A stretch of DNA of 64,000 nt from Agathobaculum sp. NTUH-O15-33. GTDB lineage: Bacteria > Bacillota > Clostridia > Oscillospirales > Butyricicoccaceae. Under the pieces are notes generated by a model. That model was not told the DNA's origin. It saw only the letters and a list, made by a program, of their open reading frames with translations, and ran no database searches. Position numbers and translations under genes: made by a program. Shown in pieces: positions 35,079 through 45,040 of this stretch; within the stretch, counting starts at the first letter, position 1; each line of letters opens with the position of its first letter. Location: assembly GCF_033193315.1 (NCBI RefSeq), contig NZ_CP136187.1, forward strand, positions 620,001 through 684,000. The letters are read 5' to 3'.

Positions 35079-35408
35079 CTAGGCAGAAGGATTGCAATAC
35101 AATAAGACGCTGCGGAGCATGGCTGTAACCAGTTCAATTTGCTGGGGCGTGGCGCTTTTCCACAAGGCGGCCAGTTCTGAAAAATTACTTAGCTCGTTTT
35201 GCGTTATGGAATCGTTCAGTAAATACGTGGGCGACACATGCAATGTATTGCACAAGCAGATGAAAACAGGCAGACTGGGCACCTTGCGTCCGGCTTCGAT
35301 CTGTCGCAGATAGGTCGCGTTGATATAACATAACGCAGCCAGACGTTCCCCGGTAATTCCTTGCGCTTTGCGCGTTGCTTTGATACGCGGCCCCATGCCG
35401 ATCATCAT
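35079..35408 (-). CDS. XRE-type helix-turn-helix regulator
   Basis: A 109-residue protein: HTH domain in residues 6-65 (IKATRKAQGITGERLAALCY; NATYLRQIEAGRKVPSLPVF) and a short helical tail. ATG 35408 follows GGGAGGG. Its own promoter lies at 35464-35436. It diverges from the 44-residue gene at 35635, which it may control. Confidence 0.88.
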   Translation of the reverse strand: MMIGMGPRIKATRKAQGITGERLAALCYINATYLRQIEAGRKVPSLPVFICLCNTLHVSPTYLLNDSITQNELSNFSELAALWKSATPQQIELVTAMLRSVLLYCNPSA

Positions 35409-35435
35409 GCGTTTCCCTCCCTTATGAACAGCCGT

Positions 35436-35464
35436 ATTGTATCATGAGAGCCGTTTCTAGACAA
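35436..35464 (-). promoter_or_regulatory. Promoter of the XRE regulator
   Basis: TTGTCT (35464-35459), 17 bp, TACAAT (35441-35436) on the minus strand. Confidence 0.65.
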
Positions 35465-35634
35465 TGCCATTATTATGGCAACACCACGGCAAGGATGTGC
35501 AGGATATGTGAAAAAAATCTTTTACAGTTTTTTTATGGAATTGACAGGCTTCTACATTTTTTGACACGTTATATCAGTATACTGCTATACGGCTCATATG
35601 CTATATATAGATAAAGAAATGAGGAGGCACCACA

Positions 35635-35769
35635 ATGAATGAAAGAAATGAATACGCGGTTCTGTTCAACGGCATCACCGATGTGATGCGGCAACTGCAA
35701 ACTTTGACCCTGCATCTGCAAAACCTGCAATGCAAGGCCGAAGAAATCTACATGGAAAAAGATAACTGA
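35635..35769 (+). CDS. Hypothetical 44-residue protein
   Basis: Starts MNERNEYAVLFNGITDVMRQ and continues as an amphipathic helix with Leu/Gln repeats (LQTLTLHLQNLQCKAEEIY). GAGGAGG lies 7 bases before the ATG and a strong terminator follows the stop, so it is a complete small transcription unit. TTGACA occurs at 35541 and 35561 upstream, with TATACT/TATACG near 35578-35591. Function unknown; possible partner or target of the divergent HTH protein. Confidence 0.65.
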   Translation: MNERNEYAVLFNGITDVMRQLQTLTLHLQNLQCKAEEIYMEKDN

Positions 35770-35780
35770 CAAGTACAACA

Positions 35781-35816
35781 AAGCCGCCGGCAGTTCATGC
35801 CGGCGGCTTCTTTTTA
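35781..35816 (+). terminator. Rho-independent terminator after the 44-residue gene
   Basis: AAGCCGCCGGCA, loop GTTCA, TGCCGGCGGCTT, then TCTTTTT. Confidence 0.92.
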
Positions 35817-35831
35817 TCCTGCGCAAAGATA

Positions 35832-35840
35832 TGTTATAAT
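35832..35840 (+). promoter_or_regulatory. Extended -10 promoter of the second ECF sigma operon
   Basis: TGTTATAAT, an extended -10, about 70 bases before the GTG start. The -35 is poor. Confidence 0.5.
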
Positions 35841-35907
35841 TATTTTGCAATGACGCAGAACAATTTCCCTTCCCGCGCCGTGTTATAAGTGAAAGGAGGA
35901 GATCACC

Positions 35908-36447
35908 GTGCCAAGTACATTACGTTCGGACGCATTTTTGTGCGCCGCGATGGAAGACTGCGGCGACGCGGTTTACCGGCTGGCCCTTTGCCGGCTGCGC
36001 TCGCGCGCGGATGCAGAGGATGTGTATCAGGAAGTGTTTCTCCGGCTGCTTCGTGACACGACCGAATTTGAGAACACCGAGCACCTGAAAGCATGGCTGC
36101 TGCGCGTAACGCTCAGGCGATGCAGCGATTTGCGGCGGAGCGCGTGGTTCAAACGTACCGCGCCCATTGACGAGCTGCCCGAGACCGCCGCGCCTGAATC
36201 CGCTGAAAACGCCGATCTGTGGAACGCCGTCGCGGCGCTGCCGGACGATCTGCGCATTCCCATCTACCTGCATTATGTAGAGGGCTATTCGACGGAGGAA
36301 ATCGCCTTGCTGGCAGGCTGCCGCCCGGCGACCGTGCGCACGCGGCTGCACCGCGCCCGCAAACAACTGAAATTCGATCTGGAGGGAAACGACGATGAAA
36401 AACCTGAACGATTTGCAGAAATTACAGAACGTGAAAGCCCCTGCTGA
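35908..36447 (+). CDS. ECF-type sigma factor
   Basis: A 179-residue sigma factor: region 2 (about 12-80; DVYQEVFLRLLRDTTEFENT, then HLKAWLLRVTLRRCSD) and region 4 (about 108-160; IPIYLHYVEGYSTEEIALLA, RPATVRTRLHRARKQL). GTG start at 35908 after AAAGGAGGAG. It overlaps the following membrane protein gene by 53 bases, a long overlap implying coupled expression. Confidence 0.9.
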   Translation: MPSTLRSDAFLCAAMEDCGDAVYRLALCRLRSRADAEDVYQEVFLRLLRDTTEFENTEHLKAWLLRVTLRRCSDLRRSAWFKRTAPIDELPETAAPESAENADLWNAVAALPDDLRIPIYLHYVEGYSTEEIALLAGCRPATVRTRLHRARKQLKFDLEGNDDEKPERFAEITERESPC

Positions 36448-37339
36448 TTTAAAGGAAAAAACGCTTGCCGCCGCGCGCGAGCTGCGCCGCGAGGAGCGCG
36501 AAGCCGCGCCGCAGCATCTGGCGCCCGCGCCGCGGCGCAGGCACCCGTGGGTGCGCCGTTCGCTTGCCGCCGTGTGCGCGCTGGCCGTGGTGCTGGGCGG
36601 CGCAAAGCTGCTTTCACCAAAGGGGCAGGAGCCGCTTTCCCCGGTGGAGGCGTTCGCCCATACCTTTGGCCTAGTCGCTTACGCCGCCGAAACGGGTGAA
36701 ACGATAGAGCCGAAGGACAGCCGCATCGTTTTTGACAGCGGCGCGGGCGTGGAGGACTTGGAGAGCGGCTTTTTCTCCGGCTGCCTGTTCCGCGTGACCG
36801 GCGATAACATCCAGTCCGTGTCGGCGTCGATCGATAAGGGCGGCCTGTACCGGGCCAAGAAGCTTGAGGTCAACGAGGAGGACTTGGGAGGGATGCATCG
36901 GCTAACCGACCCGCGTGTGGAAGGCGCGTCGCAGGTCATGGTTTACGGTACCGGCGGCGGTTACGGAAGCGAGATCGACGATGTCGACCATTGGTATGCC
37001 GACGTGTGCTGGAAGCTGGAAAACGGTTTCACCGAAGCCTATGACCCGGATGCGAGCTACGGCTTCTGGGCGCCCCCTCAGCAGGAGTTCGACCCGGAAG
37101 AGGATCTTGGCGAGTCGTGGCACGGCAGAGTCGATACCTTTGACGGCGCCAAGCTGACGGTCACCGTCACCTTTACCGACGGCACGACCCAAACCCAGAA
37201 CCTGCACCTTAAAACCGGCAAATTGGCGTGCGAATATATTGACGACGTAAGCGGCCCTCAGTTGACCGGCGAGGTGCTGACCGACGAGCAGGCCGAAGAA
37301 CAGAACTATCTCTACGGCGTTTACGCGGATATCGTATAA
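36395..37339 (+). CDS. Putative anti-sigma membrane protein
   Basis: A 314-residue protein with a cytosolic helix-rich N-terminus (1-50), one membrane span at about 55-72 (SLAAVCALAVVLGGAKL) and a large extracytoplasmic domain rich in Asp/Gly with no motif I know. No zinc-finger HxxxCxxC. Position, topology and overlap with the sigma gene support an anti-sigma or sensor role. GGAGGG lies upstream of ATG 36395. Confidence 0.72.
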   Translation: MKNLNDLQKLQNVKAPADLKEKTLAAARELRREEREAAPQHLAPAPRRRHPWVRRSLAAVCALAVVLGGAKLLSPKGQEPLSPVEAFAHTFGLVAYAAETGETIEPKDSRIVFDSGAGVEDLESGFFSGCLFRVTGDNIQSVSASIDKGGLYRAKKLEVNEEDLGGMHRLTDPRVEGASQVMVYGTGGGYGSEIDDVDHWYADVCWKLENGFTEAYDPDASYGFWAPPQQEFDPEEDLGESWHGRVDTFDGAKLTVTVTFTDGTTQTQNLHLKTGKLACEYIDDVSGPQLTGEVLTDEQAEEQNYLYGVYADIV

Positions 37340-37350
37340 CACCGCGTTGA

Positions 37351-37386
37351 AAATCCCCCAATCTTTTATGATTGGGGGATTTTTTT
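37351..37386 (+). terminator. Rho-independent terminator of the sigma/anti-sigma operon
   Basis: AAATCCCCCAATC, loop TTTTAT, GATTGGGGGATTT, then TTTT. Confidence 0.92.
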
Positions 37387-37406
37387 GCAAAAAAACGCTG
37401 AAAAGC

Positions 37407-37435
37407 TTGAAAAACAATGGCAAATCAAATAGAAT
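37407..37435 (+). promoter_or_regulatory. Promoter of trmL
   Basis: TTGAAA (37407-37412), 17 bp, TAGAAT (37430-37435). Confidence 0.6.
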
Positions 37436-37467
37436 AGAAGGCGTAATCTGAATAAAAGGAGAAGCGC

Positions 37468-37959
37468 ATGCTTCATATTGTATTGGTGGAACCCGAGATT
37501 CCGCAAAACACGGGCAATATCGCGCGCACCTGCGCGGCGACCGGCTGTGTGCTGCACCTGATCGAGCCGTTGGGCTTCAAACTGGATGATAAAAAAATGA
37601 AACGCGCCGGATTGGATTATTGGCACCTGCTCGATGTGCGGATGTACAAAAATCTGAACGAGTTTTTTGACAAGAACCCGGAGGGGCGCTATTTTTACGC
37701 CACAACCAAGGCCCCGCACGCCTACCACGAGGCGCGGTATCAGGACGGCGATTTTCTGCTGTTCGGTAAGGAAACGAAGGGGCTGCCCGAGGAGCTGCTG
37801 ATCGAGCACCCCGAGCGCTGCGTCCGCATCCCGATGCGCGAGGGCGCGCGCAGCCTAAACCTGTCCAACTCGGTCGCCGTGGTCGCTTATGAGGCGCTGC
37901 GGCAGACCGGCTTTGAAAACCTGAAGCTCGCCGGGCCGTTCCCGGGGAGTCAAGAGTGA
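37468..37959 (+). CDS. trmL: tRNA (cytidine/uridine-34 2'-O)-methyltransferase, TrmL type
   Basis: A 163-residue SPOUT methyltransferase using S-adenosylmethionine for 2'-O-methylation of the wobble base of tRNA-Leu. Motifs: PEIPQNTGNIARTCAATGC, LLFGKETKGLPEELL and the knot segment LNLSNSVAVVAYEALRQ. AAAGGAG precedes the ATG. degV follows after 13 bp. Confidence 0.93.
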   Translation: MLHIVLVEPEIPQNTGNIARTCAATGCVLHLIEPLGFKLDDKKMKRAGLDYWHLLDVRMYKNLNEFFDKNPEGRYFYATTKAPHAYHEARYQDGDFLLFGKETKGLPEELLIEHPERCVRIPMREGARSLNLSNSVAVVAYEALRQTGFENLKLAGPFPGSQE

Positions 37960-37972
37960 GGAGGGCCACCGT

Positions 37973-38848
37973 ATGGAAAAAATACATATCTTCACCGATT
38001 CCTCGGCGGATATCCCCGAGGCGCAGGTAGAAGCGCACGGGATAGAAATCGTGCCGATCACGGTCACGCACGAGGGGCGGGTGCTCCGCGAATATTACGA
38101 TATCACACCGGAAGAATATTGGAAGCTGCTGCAAAGCAGCCGCGACATTCCCATGACCGCGCAGGTCACGCCCTCGCAGTTTTTGGATACCTTTCGCCGC
38201 GCGCAGGAGCGCGGCTGCACCCATGTGCTGGGCGTGCTGATCAACGGAAACGGCTCCGGCACCTATCAGTCCGCCTGCATGGCGCGCAATCTGTTTTATG
38301 AGGAATACGGCGAGCAAATGCACATTGAGCTGGTCGATTCCGCGACCTATACCTATATTTACGGTCATATCGTCGTGCTCGCGGCCGAGCTGCGCGACGC
38401 GGGCGATAACTTTGAAGCGATCCTTGGCGTGGTCAAAAGCCGCCTGAACCGGGTGGAGGCGTACCTCGGCGTGTATTCGCTGAGCCATTTGAAAAAATCC
38501 GGCCGCATTTCCGGCGGCGCGGCCTTTGTGGGCGAGGCGTTGGGTCTCAAGCCGATCAGTCACGTTTTTGACGGCAAGGTGGATGTGTGCGATAAGGTGC
38601 GCGGCGAAAAGGCGGTGGTATCCGGTATTATCCGCAAGGTATCCGACCGGGTGGTGCAGCCTGAAAAGCAAAACGCCCTTTTGCTGTACGGCGATGTGCC
38701 CGCCGCCCGCATTGAAGAACTGGAAAAACGCCTGTTTACCGAACTTGGCTTTATGGGCGTGACCCGTTGCCCGATCGGTGTTTCCGTTATCACCAACACC
38801 GGACCGCAGGCGCTCGCGGTCGCGTTCTACGGCAGGGGACGCACATAA
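37973..38848 (+). CDS. DegV family fatty-acid-binding protein
   Basis: A 291-residue protein with the DegV start IHIFTDSSADIPE, TAQVTPSQFLDTFRRA and the lipid-binding serine region NGNGSGTYQSACMA. Homologues (FakB-like) bind a fatty acid for phosphorylation by the kinase FakA; no fakA is adjacent. GAGGAGGG precedes the ATG. Confidence 0.9.
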   Translation: MEKIHIFTDSSADIPEAQVEAHGIEIVPITVTHEGRVLREYYDITPEEYWKLLQSSRDIPMTAQVTPSQFLDTFRRAQERGCTHVLGVLINGNGSGTYQSACMARNLFYEEYGEQMHIELVDSATYTYIYGHIVVLAAELRDAGDNFEAILGVVKSRLNRVEAYLGVYSLSHLKKSGRISGGAAFVGEALGLKPISHVFDGKVDVCDKVRGEKAVVSGIIRKVSDRVVQPEKQNALLLYGDVPAARIEELEKRLFTELGFMGVTRCPIGVSVITNTGPQALAVAFYGRGRT

Positions 38849-38948
38849 AACGCATTGGGCATATTGTTTAATTTTTCACAGAAACCGCCCGCAAAACGCA
38901 AAATTCCTCTAAAAGAGAACGGAAAGTAAAGGTTCTTCGTAAATTTGC

Positions 38949-38977
38949 TTGCGAAAGCGCGGAAAAACGAGTATAAT
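38949..38977 (+). promoter_or_regulatory. Promoter of the glycolytic gene block
   Basis: TTGCGA (38949-38954), 17 bp, TATAAT (38972-38977); start expected near 38984 with a leader of about 95 bases containing a GGGG/CCCC hairpin. Confidence 0.72.
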
Positions 38978-39079
38978 TTTGTCTTGGAAGCGGAAATCTT
39001 CTTATCAGGGGAGAACCCCGGCTTTCCATCTGAATCCATCTAAAAAAGATAATTTTTATATCTTGAAGGAGATGTATAT

Positions 39080-40270
39080 ATGCAGTACAACAAGAAGTGT
39101 GTCGAGGATATCGACGTTGCCGGTAAAAAGGTGATCGTTCGCTGCGATTTCAACGTGCCGCAGGACGAGAATGGCCGTATTACGGACGACAAGCGCATCG
39201 TCGCTTCGCTGGAGACCATCAAGTACCTGCTGGATCATAAGGCAGCTGTTATCCTTTGCTCGCACCTCGGCCGCCCGAAGGGTGAAGCCAACATGAAGTA
39301 TTCGCTGGCACCGGTCGCGGAGCGCCTGTCCGAACTGCTTGGTCAGGATGTAAAGCTCGCGAAGGACGTCGTCGGCCCGGACGCGAAGCGCCTTGCCGAT
39401 GAAGTAAAGCCCGGCGAAGCTGTACTGCTCGAAAACGTTCGCTTTGAAAAGGGCGAAGAAAAGAACGACGCTACGCTGGCAAAGGAATTTGCCTCCATGG
39501 CCGAAATTTATGTGAACGACGCTTTCGGCACCGCGCACCGCGCGCATGCCTCTACCGCCGGTATCGCGGATTATCTGCCTGCCGTTTGCGGCTTCCTGAT
39601 CAACAAGGAAATTTCCATCATGGGCAAGGCCCTGTCCGATCCGGCCCGCCCGTTCGTCGCCATTCTTGGCGGCGCGAAGGTATCCGATAAGATCAACGTC
39701 ATCAGCAACCTGATCGAAAAGTGCGATACCGTCATCATCGGCGGCGGCATGGCCTACACCTTCTCCAAGGCGAAGGGCGGCTCGATCGGCACCTCGCTGT
39801 GCGAAGAGGATAAGCTCGAGCTCGCGCTGGGCCTGCTGAAAAAGGCCGAAGAAAAGGGCGTAAAGCTGCTGCTTCCCGTTGATACCGTTTGCGGCGATCA
39901 CTTTGGCGCGGACGCTGAACCGGTCGTTTACGAAGCCGGCAAGCTGCCCGAAAACATGATGGGTCTGGACATCGGCCCCAAGACGGTCGAGCTGTTCTCC
40001 GACGCTGTGAAGGACGCGGGCACCGTTGTTTGGAACGGCCCCATGGGCGTGTTCGAGTTCGATAAGTTCGCGGTCGGCACCAAGGCTGTGGCCAAGGCGA
40101 TCGCCTCCTCCAAGGCTGTTTCGATCATCGGCGGCGGCGACTCAGCGGCGGCTGTTGAAAAGCTTGGCTTTGCGGATAAGATGACCCATATCTCCACCGG
40201 CGGCGGCGCTTCGCTCGAATTCCTCGAGGGTCTGGAGTTGCCCGGCATCGCCTGCTTGGAAGATAAGTAA
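39080..40270 (+). CDS. pgk: Phosphoglycerate kinase
   Basis: A 396-residue two-domain enzyme that transfers phosphate from 1,3-bisphosphoglycerate to ADP. N-domain: [17 protein letters not shown] and [12 protein letters not shown]-domain: [11 protein letters not shown] and the nucleotide site [16 protein letters not shown], ending [16 protein letters not shown] and [19 protein letters not shown] precedes the ATG. No gapA is upstream in this window. Confidence 0.97.
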   Translation: MQYNKKCVEDIDVAGKKVIVRCDFNVPQDENGRITDDKRIVASLETIKYLLDHKAAVILCSHLGRPKGEANMKYSLAPVAERLSELLGQDVKLAKDVVGPDAKRLADEVKPGEAVLLENVRFEKGEEKNDATLAKEFASMAEIYVNDAFGTAHRAHASTAGIADYLPAVCGFLINKEISIMGKALSDPARPFVAILGGAKVSDKINVISNLIEKCDTVIIGGGMAYTFSKAKGGSIGTSLCEEDKLELALGLLKKAEEKGVKLLLPVDTVCGDHFGADAEPVVYEAGKLPENMMGLDIGPKTVELFSDAVKDAGTVVWNGPMGVFEFDKFAVGTKAVAKAIASSKAVSIIGGGDSAAAVEKLGFADKMTHISTGGGASLEFLEGLELPGIACLEDK

Positions 40271-40303
40271 AAAAACGTTTCACACTAAAATTTTGCTTTA
40301 TAC

Positions 40304-40328
40304 CGGAGCGCCCGGCGCTCCGTATAAT
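40304..40328 (+). other. Hairpin and -10-like box between pgk and tpiA
   Basis: CGGAGCGCC/GGCGCTCCG hairpin (about 40304-40322) directly followed by TATAAT (40323-40328) without a convincing -35. Either a processing/termination hairpin after pgk or a regulated internal promoter for tpiA. Confidence 0.35.
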
Positions 40329-40389
40329 ACATATATGATTAGACGGGCAAGCTAAGCCACGTCTGAAAGTTTGAAAGGGGTAAAACCAC

Positions 40390-41160
40390 ATGAATCGCAG
40401 ATATCGTAAGACCATCATCGCCGGCAACTGGAAGATGAACAAGACGCCCGCAGAGGCAAAGGCTTTGATTGAAGAAATGAAGCCGCTTCTCTCCAAGACC
40501 AAGTGGTGCGAGATGGTGCTTTGCGTACCGTTTACCGATATTCAGGCTGCCGTAAAGGCTGCCAAGGGTTCCAAGATCGCCATCGGCGCGGAGAACATGC
40601 ACTTTGAGAAGTCCGGCGCGTTCACCGGCGAGGTTTCGGCCGACATGCTCAAGGAGCTGGGCGTTAAGTACGTTATCATCGGCCACTCCGAGCGCCGCCA
40701 GTACTTCAACGAGACCGACGAGACCTGCAATAAGAAGGTTCTTGTCGCTTTGGAGAACGGCCTGCGCCCGATCCTTTGCGTAGGCGAGTCTCTGGCTGAG
40801 CGCGAGCAGGATGTTACCATGGAAGTCATCCGCAAGCAGCTCAAGATCGCCCTGCAGAACGTTGCTCTTGAGGATATCAAGAAGGTCGTTATCGCTTACG
40901 AGCCCATCTGGGCTATCGGCACCGGCAAGACCGCTACCTCCGAGCAGGCTGGCGAGGTCTGCGGCGCTATCCGCGACTGCCTGCGTGAAAAGTACGGCGC
41001 CCGTGCGGCCCGTGGCATCACCGTGCAGTACGGCGGCTCTATGAACGCCAAGAACGCGGCCGAGCTGCTCCAGCAGCCCGACGTGGACGGCGGCCTGATC
41101 GGCGGCGCTTCCCTGAAGTCCGCTGACTTTGCAGCAATCGTAGACGCAGCCAATCAATAA
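40390..41160 (+). CDS. tpiA: Triosephosphate isomerase
   Basis: A 256-residue TIM barrel that interconverts DHAP and GAP. Active-site residues: Asn/Lys in AGNWKMNKT, His in [10 protein letters not shown], Glu in [14 protein letters not shown]; phosphate loop YGGSMNAKN and GGASL. GAAAGGGG precedes the ATG. Confidence 0.97.
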   Translation: MNRRYRKTIIAGNWKMNKTPAEAKALIEEMKPLLSKTKWCEMVLCVPFTDIQAAVKAAKGSKIAIGAENMHFEKSGAFTGEVSADMLKELGVKYVIIGHSERRQYFNETDETCNKKVLVALENGLRPILCVGESLAEREQDVTMEVIRKQLKIALQNVALEDIKKVVIAYEPIWAIGTGKTATSEQAGEVCGAIRDCLREKYGARAARGITVQYGGSMNAKNAAELLQQPDVDGGLIGGASLKSADFAAIVDAANQ

Positions 41161-41273
41161 GATATTGTAAACGGCTGGGGGGAAGAGAGAACCCGCACCG
41201 TGCTGCGGGAGGGGACATCGGGTGAACACGATCGTCCCCTTTCGCCCACTCTGACAAGGAGTTATGAAGAGCT

Positions 41274-43295
41274 ATGAAAATTGAGATCGCACAGAAAATA
41301 CCGGATAGCGCAGAAGAGGCAAATTCTTCTGCCATGCGTGTGTCCGCTTTAGGCGGACACACCGCAGCCGAGATCGCCGAAGCGGAAAACAAGGTAAAGG
41401 CTGAGGCAACCAAGGCTAAAAAAACAACGGCCGCGAAAAAGCAGGCCGTACGTCAGGCGGTAGCCGACCAGAAGGCGGCCAACGCGGCCGAGGCAAAGGT
41501 CGAAGCTGCCGTAGAGGCAAAGCAGGCCGAAGAAAAGGCTGAAAAGCCCGCCGAGGTGAAGAAGGCCGAAGCAAAGGCCGAAGCGCCCGCCGAGGTGAAG
41601 AAGGCCGAAGCAAAGGCCGAAGCGCCCGCCGAGGTGAAGAAGGCCGAAGCAAAGGCTGAAAAGCCCGCCGCGGCGAAAAAGACGGCGAAGCCCGCCGCCG
41701 CGAAGAAAACCGCCGCAAAGACGGCGAAACCGGCTGCAAAGAAGCCCGCCGCCAAGAAGGCGCCCGCGAAATCGGCCGCCAAGAAAAAGCCCACCGCGCT
41801 GATTATTATGGACGGTTTCGGCCACCGCGAGGAAAAGGACGGCAACGCCATCCTCGCCGCCAAGACGCCCAACCTTGATAAGATCTTTAAGGAAAATCCG
41901 CTGACCTATATCGGCGCTTCCGGCCTTGACGTCGGCCTGCCGGACGGCCAGATGGGCAATTCCGAAGTAGGCCACACCAACATCGGCGCGGGCCGCATCG
42001 TTTATCAGGAGCTGACCCGCATCACCAAGTCGATCCGGGACGGCGATTTCTTCAACAACCCCGCGCTGATGGGCGCGATCGATCAGTGCAAGTGGTTCCA
42101 TTCCACGCTGCATATTTTCGGCCTGCTGTCCGACGGCGGCGTTCATTCGCATATCGACCATATGTTCGCGCTGCTTGAGCTAGCGCGCCGCAACGGCCTG
42201 CGCAAGGTCTGCTTCCACTGCTTTATGGACGGCCGCGACACCCCGCCGCAGTCCGGCATTGAATATATCGACCGTTTGCAGCACAAGATCAACACGTTGG
42301 AGTTGGGCTGCATCGCAACGATCGAGGGCCGCTACTACGCAATGGACCGCGATAACCGCTGGGACCGCGTGGAAAAGGCTTACAAGGCCATTGCCGAGGG
42401 CGAGGGCAAGCACGCCGCTTCCGCGCACGAAGCGATGCAGGCTTCTTACGACGCCGGCGTGACCGATGAGTTCGTCGAGCCGGTCATCATCACCGAGGGC
42501 GCGACCGTGCAGGATGACGACGCGGTTATCTTCGCCAACTTCCGCCCCGACCGCGCGCGTGAGATCACCCGTGCGTTTGTCGATCATGAATTCACGGCCT
42601 TTAAGCGCCAGCAGCGCAACATTCACTACGTTTGCATGACGCAGTACGATGTGACCATCCCCGGCGTTGAGGTCGCTTTCAAGCCGCAGAGCCTGACCAA
42701 CACCTTTGGCGAGTATATTTCGGATAAGGGCCTGACCCAGCTTCGCATTGCGGAAACCGAGAAATACGCCCACGTTACCTTCTTCTTCAACGGCGGCGTG
42801 GAAAAGGAATATAAGAACGAAGACCGCGCGCTCATTCCGTCCCCCAAGGTCGCGACCTATGACCTGCAGCCTGAAATGAGCGAGCCCGCCGTGACCGAAG
42901 AGTGCGTAAAGCGCATCCTGTCCGGCAAGTATGATATGATCGTTTTGAACTTCGCAAACTGCGATATGGTGGGCCACACCGGCGTGTTTGACGCCGCCGT
43001 GAAGGCCGTGGAAGCCGTGGACGACGGCATGGGCAAGGTAGTCGCCGCGATCCGCGAAATGGGCGGTCAGGCGCTGATTACGGCCGACCATGGCAACGTG
43101 GATCAGATGTACGACGCGGACGAAAAGACCCCCTTTACCGCGCACACCACCAATCCCGTTCCGCTCGTTATGATCGGCCACGAGGGCAAGCTGATGGAAG
43201 GCGGCGTTCTCGCCGACCTCGCGCCCACGCTGCTTGATATGATGGGCCTTGACAAACCGGAGGAAATGACCGGACACAGTCTGTTAGTGAAGTGA
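41274..43295 (+). CDS. gpmI: 2,3-bisphosphoglycerate-independent phosphoglycerate mutase with histone-like N-terminal extension
   Basis: 673 residues. Residues about 172-673 are a complete iPGM that interconverts 3- and 2-phosphoglycerate with two Mn2+: LIIMDGFGHREEKDGN, catalytic Ser230 in MGNSEVGHTNIGAGR, CFMDGRDTPPQSG, FRPDRAREITRAF, FANCDMVGHTG and TADHGNVDQM. Residues 1-171 are an extra domain: a predicted helical 1-50, then Ala/Lys/Glu/Pro repeats (PAEVKKAEAKAEA three times) ending in AAKTAKPAAKKPAAKKAPAK, like histone H1 tails. No start codon or ribosome binding site lies at the normal iPGM start, so the fusion is real in this sequence. AAGGAG precedes ATG 41274. Confidence 0.95.
   Translation: MKIEIAQKIPDSAEEANSSAMRVSALGGHTAAEIAEAENKVKAEATKAKKTTAAKKQAVRQAVADQKAANAAEAKVEAAVEAKQAEEKAEKPAEVKKAEAKAEAPAEVKKAEAKAEAPAEVKKAEAKAEKPAAAKKTAKPAAAKKTAAKTAKPAAKKPAAKKAPAKSAAKKKPTALIIMDGFGHREEKDGNAILAAKTPNLDKIFKENPLTYIGASGLDVGLPDGQMGNSEVGHTNIGAGRIVYQELTRITKSIRDGDFFNNPALMGAIDQCKWFHSTLHIFGLLSDGGVHSHIDHMFALLELARRNGLRKVCFHCFMDGRDTPPQSGIEYIDRLQHKINTLELGCIATIEGRYYAMDRDNRWDRVEKAYKAIAEGEGKHAASAHEAMQASYDAGVTDEFVEPVIITEGATVQDDDAVIFANFRPDRAREITRAFVDHEFTAFKRQQRNIHYVCMTQYDVTIPGVEVAFKPQSLTNTFGEYISDKGLTQLRIAETEKYAHVTFFFNGGVEKEYKNEDRALIPSPKVATYDLQPEMSEPAVTEECVKRILSGKYDMIVLNFANCDMVGHTGVFDAAVKAVEAVDDGMGKVVAAIREMGGQALITADHGNVDQMYDADEKTPFTAHTTNPVPLVMIGHEGKLMEGGVLADLAPTLLDMMGLDKPEEMTGHSLLVK
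41547..41663 (+). repeat. Three tandem 39-bp repeats inside gpmI
   Basis: Unit starts CCCGCCGAGGTGAAGAAGGC at 41547, 41586 and 41625. The first two units are identical and the third differs in a few bases near its end. Each encodes PAEVKKAEAKAEA or the variant ending AEK. The unit count could vary between strains by slippage. Confidence 0.9.
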
Positions 43296-43306
43296 CCTTC
43301 ACTAAC
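43283..43306 (+). terminator. Hairpin enclosing the gpmI stop codon
   Basis: GTTAGTGAAG, loop TGAC, CTTCACTAAC: a perfect 10-bp stem with the TGA stop in the loop. There is no strong T run, so it may be a processing or weak termination site. Confidence 0.45.
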
Positions 43307-43307
43307 A

Positions 43308-43420
43308 AATTAGGAATTAGGAATGAGTAATTGTGGTTTCCGGCAAAGCCGGATGATTATAATTAGGCGCTTTGCGCCGCTTCCTTAATTACTAACTACT
43401 AACTACTAATTCCTAATTAA
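43308..43420. repeat. Miniature inverted-repeat element (copy D) between gpmI and eno
   Basis: Begins AATTAGGAATTAGGAATGAG and ends ACTAATTCCTAATTAA, with inner hairpins CCGGCAAAGCCGG and GGCGCTTTGCGCC. 113 bp, non-coding. Confidence 0.78.
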
Positions 43421-43436
43421 TTTTCGCGTTCCTTAA

Positions 43437-44775
<1,339 letters not shown>

Positions 44776-44789
44776 GAATTGAGCTAATC

Positions 44790-44827
44790 AAAAGCACACT
44801 GCGAGCCGCATGGCCGCAGTGTGCTTT
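44790..44827 (+). terminator. Terminator of eno, first copy
   Basis: AAAAGCACACTGC pairs with GCAGTGTGCTTTT (44816-44827 region). The same sequence recurs at 45041-45077. Confidence 0.85.
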
Positions 44828-44839
44828 TAGCGTTTAAAG

Positions 44840-45039
44840 AATCCTTCGCGCCGCAGCGCGCATAAAAAGGATTTTGCCGCAAACGGTAAAATCCATAAAA
44901 ACCGGGAGCATGTATCTCGGTTTTTATACAAACCGACTTCAAGTGTGCCTGTAAGGCGCGCGCAGAAGCCGGAATACTCGATCGAAATGGGGCTTTGTTT
45001 CGATCGACAGACTGTCAAAACTTGTTTTTTGACAGTCTG
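44840..45039. repeat. Hairpin array after eno, inverted orientation
   Basis: Hairpins: 44840-44873 (AATCCTT/AAGGATT around CGCGC/GCGCG), 44869-44894 (GGATTTTGCCG/CGGTAAAATCC), 44895-44927 (ATAAAAACCG/CGGTTTTTAT), 44933-44972 (CCGACTTC/GAAGCCGG), 44978-45007 (TCGATCGAAA/TTTCGATCGA) and 45008-45039 (13 bp, CAGACTGTCAAAA). Its reverse complement follows the same order as the arrays at 11170 and 17556. Confidence 0.8.
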
Positions 45040-45040
45040 C

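Noticed and set aside
41340..41360. GTGTCCGC-TTTA-GGCGGACAC palindrome near the gpmI start
   Set aside because: It lies inside the coding region and is followed by normal codons; no promoter or terminator context, so I did not list it as a control element.
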